Shown: positions 59,616 through 64,000 of the stretch, in pieces
Layout of the letters: every line of letters begins with the position of its first letter
Numbering within the stretch: position 1 is the stretch's first letter
From: Poronia punctata
Taxonomy: Eukaryota > Ascomycota > Sordariomycetes > Xylariales > Xylariaceae
Length of the DNA: 64,000 bases
Direction of reading: 5' to 3'
Assembly (NCBI GenBank): GCA_022579005.1
Contig: MU401462.1
Span: 124,001 to 188,000, forward strand
The notes under the pieces: model-generated
The model's database searches: none
The model's input: the letters and a program-made list of their open reading frames with translations, nothing else
Told to the model about the DNA's origin: nothing
Translations under genes and position numbers: made by a program

Positions 59616-61161
59616 CCTAACATATTATCATGTGAATGGCGCCATAGCCCAACTCAGTCCCTGCTCTTATAATGTCATAGGAGCTTGAAGCAAAAGGAGT
59701 AGCGTCCGTATAAGTCTTACAACACCGCAGATTGGTATCCTTAGCCTTGGGCACTTGCTACTTGTATCCATACAAGCACAATCCGAAGAGGTTGGGGCAT
59801 GGAATGGTAACATTGGAAACAGGGAGCCCGCGCACAAGCGCCGAGGGTGACTTGTCAAACGAAACACCATGGCTAGTTCCAATAGTGGTCATCGACTCGC
59901 TGTAGCAAGCGAACAAATATACTCTCCCTTCAGCTCCTGGTACGACAACCACAAGTGGCTTCAGTGCCTGAAGAGAGCGGCAACATTACCGGTGCGCCTG
60001 AGCCCGTCCTCATTGCTTATCCTCGTACATAGGCATACGTAGTCCCCAAACCGCTTGGAAACAAGGGGGCGGGTCTCACAATACAGCTTTACAAGTGCAA
60101 GTAGAATCCAGCTGCCCCCAGCGTCGTGGCTCAAGTCGTTATACGTGTTGACGCCGAACAACGTGATGGCGCCCACGGCAAAGCTCCAAAGGGGCTAAGA
60201 AGCTAAAGGCCAGGCTATTCACTAGATACCTAGGTCGAACAAGTATGACCGAGCGGTTGTGGCTGTGCAACATCTGTGACAACTGGTGAAGCAGTATAAA
60301 CGGATCCCTTGAACATGAAACTGTTCACTCATACTAGAGACAGCAACCCGTATCTCCTGAAGCCTATCGGTAGAATATGGGTCCAAGGAAGTTCGTAGGC
60401 TGGGCAAAAAGGTATTTGGGAATGCGATACCTACTGGAATGTATCACGAGGAAAGTTCATCTCGGCCAGTCTTCCGTGCCCCATATTTTCCGAAACGCTT
60501 CGGTCCTTCGGATCGATCCTCCCAATGAGGCACAAGCATACACATACATCCAGAGATACATCCCATGAAAGAATTGTCGAAAAGAGCTGGTCGTAGATAA
60601 ATATTCCGTAGACCTACTTGAGCTGAACCTATAGGCTATAGGTATGGGGCCTAAGATTATGCACTTATTCTTATCTTGTGCTAAAGGTGACCTTTGCCGG
60701 TCCTGTGATGGCAAGTAGCCGGCTCCGTAGCGGTTTTGATAGGGTATCGAAGGGTATATATGACATTGGACGGCTGTCATATGATACGAAACATTAGGCC
60801 ATTCCGACCCGCGGTCACCACATGATAGCCGGGAGACAGCCAGGTTTGAGTGTACATAGAAGCCATCTTTCCGGATGAAGTCGCTGTTTGTTGATCTTGG
60901 GACAATAAGCAGAATGCAGTGGGCAGGCGGAGAGAGATATAGAGTGGTGGATAAAGGGCGATAGGACTCGTCGGTATGCCCTTACTGAATGAGCATTGCT
61001 TGTAAAGCTTGGGTCCAATCTTGACCTTATGACGGCAATGATATTGCCTTAGGACACACTCTAGTACACGCCCTGGGGCAAGGCATGATCTTAGACGCAC
61101 GCCATTTCAGCTTAACAACGACGATCTTGACGACAGTGTGCCGCTCATGTTGCGGAAAAGA
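59616..61161. other. region between the surface protein and CTF8
   Basis: 1.5 kb. It contains the weak split-gene candidate described separately (59758-60194). Otherwise I see only random short frames. Confidence 0.4.
59758..60194 (-). pseudogene. possible gene fragment: two frames joined by a good intron
   Basis: Two adjacent minus-strand open frames, 60194-60039 (52 codons, opened by a TTAG acceptor) and 59967-59758 (70 codons, ends TAG), join in phase across a 71-nt interval with a GTATGC donor and a CTTCAG acceptor. The joined product reads FAVGAITLFGVNTYNDLSHD, later VVVVPGAEGRVYLFACYSES and VRGLPVSNVTIPCPNLFG. I found no ATG-bearing 5' exon that fits, so this may be the 3' end of a decayed gene or chance. 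Confidence is low. Confidence 0.22.
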
Positions 61162-61626
61162 CTATAACCCTTGAGCGGCGGCTCCTACAGGCTCAGGACG
61201 ATTAGAGAACATCAGTTTATACTTGACAATCTCGACAACTTCTAAATCCTCTGTAGTAGTCTCAGCAGAATCGGCCATCACTGTATCTGATCCAGTTCCC
61301 GGCTTTCTCCGAATGATAGCCAAAGGTTTGGGCAACTTCTTCAACTCTCCCGTAAGCCTTTGGTGCTGTCCCACGTACATGTGGACTGACTTCAGCCATG
61401 CGGTGCCTTCACTGTCTGGGTCGTAGTCAGGGAAAGTGATGCGGCCGATCTCCAGGCCATGACCGCTTGTCTCGGAACCACTTGCATCTATCTCAGGCAG
61501 ATTGATAGTGCCCTGCAACTCAAGCAGCGCGAGCCCGGACGGTGTTTGCATCAGCTGAGGCAATGGGTTTTCTGATCCGGCTTTAGCCGCGGGATTGCGT
61601 GGGTGGAGAATCACGGAAGCTGCCAT
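61162..61626 (-). CDS. CTF8: chromosome transmission fidelity protein 8
   Basis: Small subunit of the Ctf18 clamp-loader complex (Ctf18-Ctf8-Dcc1-RFC), needed for sister-chromatid cohesion and replication-checkpoint signalling. Single exon, 154 residues (yeast 133). Family landmarks: LMQTPSGLALLELQGTINLP near 25-44, GLEIGRITFPDY, then the VHMYVGQHQRLTGELKKLPK block and KPLAIIRRK, and the closing VVEIVKYKLMFSNRPEPV. This follows the Ctf8 pattern of LQGTI, G-L-GR, (V)GxHxLxGK and the terminal I-KxKxxFxxRP. The acidic insert between IIRRK and VVEIV is fungal. Starts 459 bp from RPS6 on the opposite strand. Confidence 0.9.
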   Translation of the reverse strand: MAASVILHPRNPAAKAGSENPLPQLMQTPSGLALLELQGTINLPEIDASGSETSGHGLEIGRITFPDYDPDSEGTAWLKSVHMYVGQHQRLTGELKKLPKPLAIIRRKPGTGSDTVMADSAETTTEDLEVVEIVKYKLMFSNRPEPVGAAAQGL

Positions 61627-62085
61627 TCTCGAGAAGAGTTTATTTTCCGAAGAACTTTGTAGGCTAGTATGATATGTGATTTAAGCAGGAACTCTTGTAT
61701 CGATTTCATCACGCGTTTCAACTCATCACTTCCCTGTGTTAAAGTTACAGAATTCCGAGTCCAATCAATGGATCTCAGTAAGTGATTATATGGTATATCT
61801 CCATACTGTCCAGTGGATCAGTGGTCTTATGCGTTGGACGGGGCTCTTCAAGGGAAGCAGCTGCCCTGTAAGTTGCCGATAAGAGATAAGCTGGTGGTCA
61901 ATGCTCCTTTTGCCCTACACTAGTGCATCCCACCTTTTTGTGCCGGACCCAGAGAAAAATTAGGATTAGCGAGAAAACGAAAAACTACAGTCAAACCCAC
62001 GATTTGTGCGGCTCCTCCTAGTCACGATTGACTTCCTCCCTCAATCCACGTCGCCCAAAGTCGATCGCCAAACATCACCGCCGAG
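61627..62085. promoter_or_regulatory. bidirectional promoter of CTF8 and RPS6
   Basis: 459 bp between divergent starts. Near its middle is CCCTACACTAG (about 61914-61924), which resembles telomere-like boxes in some ribosomal-protein promoters, and a CT-rich stretch lies just before the RPS6 ATG (62020-62045). Site assignment is tentative. Confidence 0.4.
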
Positions 62086-63252
62086 ATGAAGCTGAACATC
62101 TCCTACCCTGCCAATGGCAGCCAAAAGCTGATCGAGATTGAGGATGAGCGCAAGCTCCGTGATTTCATGGAGAAGCGAGTACGTTGTTACCCCGACCCTT
62201 TCCCGCCCAATTTCCAGCGATATTGTATCAGGCGAGAATATCCGTCACTACAGTTACAAGCACACTCCGGACTCTTTTTGCGCTATGGCGACCCCGAACG
62301 AACCTATATATGCCCCGAAACTCGCACGCATCGAAATGATTCGAAATGGAAGATCTTGGTTAGGTTGCTAACGTGGTCGGTGTTATCAGATGGGCCAGGA
62401 AGTTCCCGGCGACAACCTCGGCGATGAGTTCAAGGGCTATATCTTCCGCATCACCGGCGGTAACGATAAGCAAGGTTTCCCCATGAAGCAGGGTGTCCTC
62501 CACCCCACCCGTGTCCGACTTCTCCTCTCCGAAGGCCACTCGTGCTACCGACCCCGCCGCACTGGCGAGCGCAAGAGAAAGTCCGTTCGTGGCTGCATCG
62601 TCGGCATGGACTTGGCTGTCCTCGCTCTCTCCATCGTCAAGCAGGGCGACAACGAGCTACCCGGCCTAACCGACGTCGTCCACCCCAAGCGCCTCGGACC
62701 CAAGCGTGCCACCAAGATTCGCCGCTTCTTCGGCCTCAGCAAGGATGACGACGTAAGTAGAATTACAACACTCGTCATCACCTACTCGGTCGTTGCTTCT
62801 GCGGGATGAGAGAGAAGAATCCTTTGCAGCGTAACCACCGAAGTAGAGTCTGAGAGGAGGAAATACTCTTATATCAGATGGAACACGGAATGGCTAATAT
62901 GTCGGGTTTCCCTTTCCATCGAATAGGTCCGCAAGTACGTTATCCGACGTGAGGTTCAGCCCAAGGGCGAGGGCAAGAAGCCCTACACCAAGGCACCCAA
63001 GATCCAGAGACTGGTTACTCCCCAGCGTCTCCAGCACAAGCGTCACCGCATCGCACTCAAGCGTCGCCAGGCCGAGAAGGTCAAGGACGAGGCCGTACGT
63101 TTCCCCTGACCCTGAACTTTAGCACACCCTCAGACCCCACTAACACGCAGCTTTAGAACGAGTATGCTCAGCTTTTGGCCAAGCGTGTCGCTGAGGCCCG
63201 TCACACCAAGGCTGATGCCCGCAAGAGAAGGGCTAGCTCCATGCGCAAGTAG
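62086..63252 (+). CDS. RPS6: 40S ribosomal protein eS6
   Basis: Component of the small ribosomal subunit and end target of TOR/S6-kinase-type signalling. Exons: 62086-62178, 62390-62752, 62927-63094, 63157-63252; 239 residues, close to the usual eukaryotic length. The start [20 protein letters not shown] is followed across intron 1 by [35 protein letters not shown], and [20 protein letters not shown]. The basic C-terminal helix ends KRRASSMRK with Ser235 and Ser236 in the RRASS phosphosite. Introns 1 and 2 are long for this window (211 and 174 nt), as is common in ribosomal-protein genes. The last intron must end at CTTTAG (63156), not the nearer GCAG, or the frame hits a stop at once. Confidence 0.97.
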
Positions 63253-64000
63253 ATGCTTCCAGGCGTTAGGTTGGTGTCTTCTGGTTGTTGCATTTCGGCA
63301 TGAACAGGCATGAAAATCATGGCTTATGGCAGGCATTGCGGGAAGGGTCATAAGTGGCTTTAGATAGGCCAATGGCTTAGGTATATCCCCGGGAAGCCAA
63401 CAAAATGAGAACAAATTTAAGATTCCCAACGCATTGTTTCTTCAACGAGTTAACGTCTTGTGTTCACGCATGCATGTATCATCAATGGTGTGTAGCATGT
63501 TATGCGGCTTTTGAGTTTCTAATCAAAATATTCCAAGATATTGAACGCCGTGCCTCTTTACCCTCTACCAGTCCGATTTCAGCCCTCTTTTGCCGACCCA
63601 TGCTGATGATGTTCCCGGGTGTCCAATGCAAAACCAACATGACCTCTCCTAACCTTGTTTTGCTTCTAATCAGTACATGCATATGTTCCGGAGGTAACGA
63701 TGTATCGTGCTCTCAGAATGAAGTTTCTGAGATGTGGCTTTATGTGCAATGCGCTGCAGCACTTGATGCATAGGATCCCTTTACCAGTACCATTTAACGC
63801 CGGATAACACAGAAGATAATTCTCCATGCTCGAAAGCCGAAAAGAGATCTAACACCCGCACCGATGCTCCTCTGCCTGCGCCGAAGTTTTGGTCCCCTCG
63901 TTTCCTTAACAACTGCCTCCCCTTCCCCTCTCACCAGATTTTACCCGGTCAACTCTAAGCAGGTGCATGGTTGAACAGGAAGCTGTATCTTCGTTAGTTG
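63253..64000. other. 3' region of RPS6 and edge of window
   Basis: 748 bp with no supported gene. The frame at 63405-63773 looks random. The CT-rich end (63905-63945) may be the promoter of a gene beyond the window. Confidence 0.45.

Noticed and set aside
62179..62926. snoRNA in the long RPS6 introns
   Set aside because: Ribosomal-protein introns often host snoRNAs, but I see no proper C box (RTGATGA) with D box (CTGA) pair, nor an H/ACA layout; only weak ATGAGA and CTGAG words in intron 2.
1..64000. secondary-metabolite cluster or transposon-rich accessory island
   Set aside because: No polyketide, peptide synthetase, terpene or transporter set is present, and no terminal repeats or transposase. 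The genes are single-copy housekeeping types.

Overview
The window is nuclear DNA of a filamentous ascomycete, most likely a Sordariomycete. The evidence is short introns (about 50 to 210 nt) with GTAAGT/GTATGT-type donors and CTAAC-type branch sites, a fungal Dicer-like 2, a PREG-type Pho80 cyclin, and intergenic DNA rich in TACCTA and GTACGTGTA-type words. I found 22 protein genes with good support and one weak candidate. I saw no rRNA, tRNA, CRISPR array or intact transposon. Most genes are split, and I placed exon joins by eye from splice sites and reading-frame closure. The exon coordinates in the entries are therefore models, but in every model except the weak candidate the exon lengths sum to a closed frame.

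Layout. 1-10 kb: the 5' part of an FGGY-family sugar kinase (cut by the window edge), a 761-residue protein I do not recognise, and VTC4 (polyphosphate polymerase), all on the minus strand. 11-17.6 kb: GLT1, NADH-dependent glutamate synthase, six exons and about 2118 residues. 17.6-23.8 kb: a gene-poor stretch of about 6 kb. 23.8-32 kb: a housekeeping cluster of APC15/MND2 (anaphase-promoting complex), BET1 (ER-Golgi SNARE), CHZ1 (H2A.Z chaperone), EMC10 (ER membrane complex) and a PHO80/PREG cyclin. 32.9-37.5 kb: a complete DCL2. 38-45 kb: an RCC1-repeat protein, proteasome subunit alpha-2 (PRE8), a RING-CH membrane E3 ligase and a GT34 alpha-1,6-mannosyltransferase. 46-51 kb: sphingosine-phosphate lyase (DPL1) and a mitochondrial pyruvate dehydrogenase kinase. 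52.8-57 kb: a coiled-coil protein of unknown role, a UBL-WLM metalloprotease and the HDEL receptor ERD2. 58-63 kb: a single-pass surface protein with a disordered tail, CTF8 and ribosomal protein eS6.

This looks like an ordinary core-genome segment, not an accessory or biosynthetic island; neighbouring genes do not form a pathway. Two genes relate to phosphate (VTC4 and the Pho80-type cyclin), three to the early secretory pathway (BET1, EMC10, ERD2) and three to chromosome or cell-cycle work (APC15, CTF8, CHZ1). Points worth a second look are the two unrecognised conserved-looking proteins, a roughly 33-residue insertion in PRE8, several micro-exons, a stem-loop in the RING-CH 3' region, a GGGTA array, and clusters of GTAC-rich words in intergenic DNA. 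I did not find a clearly new system.
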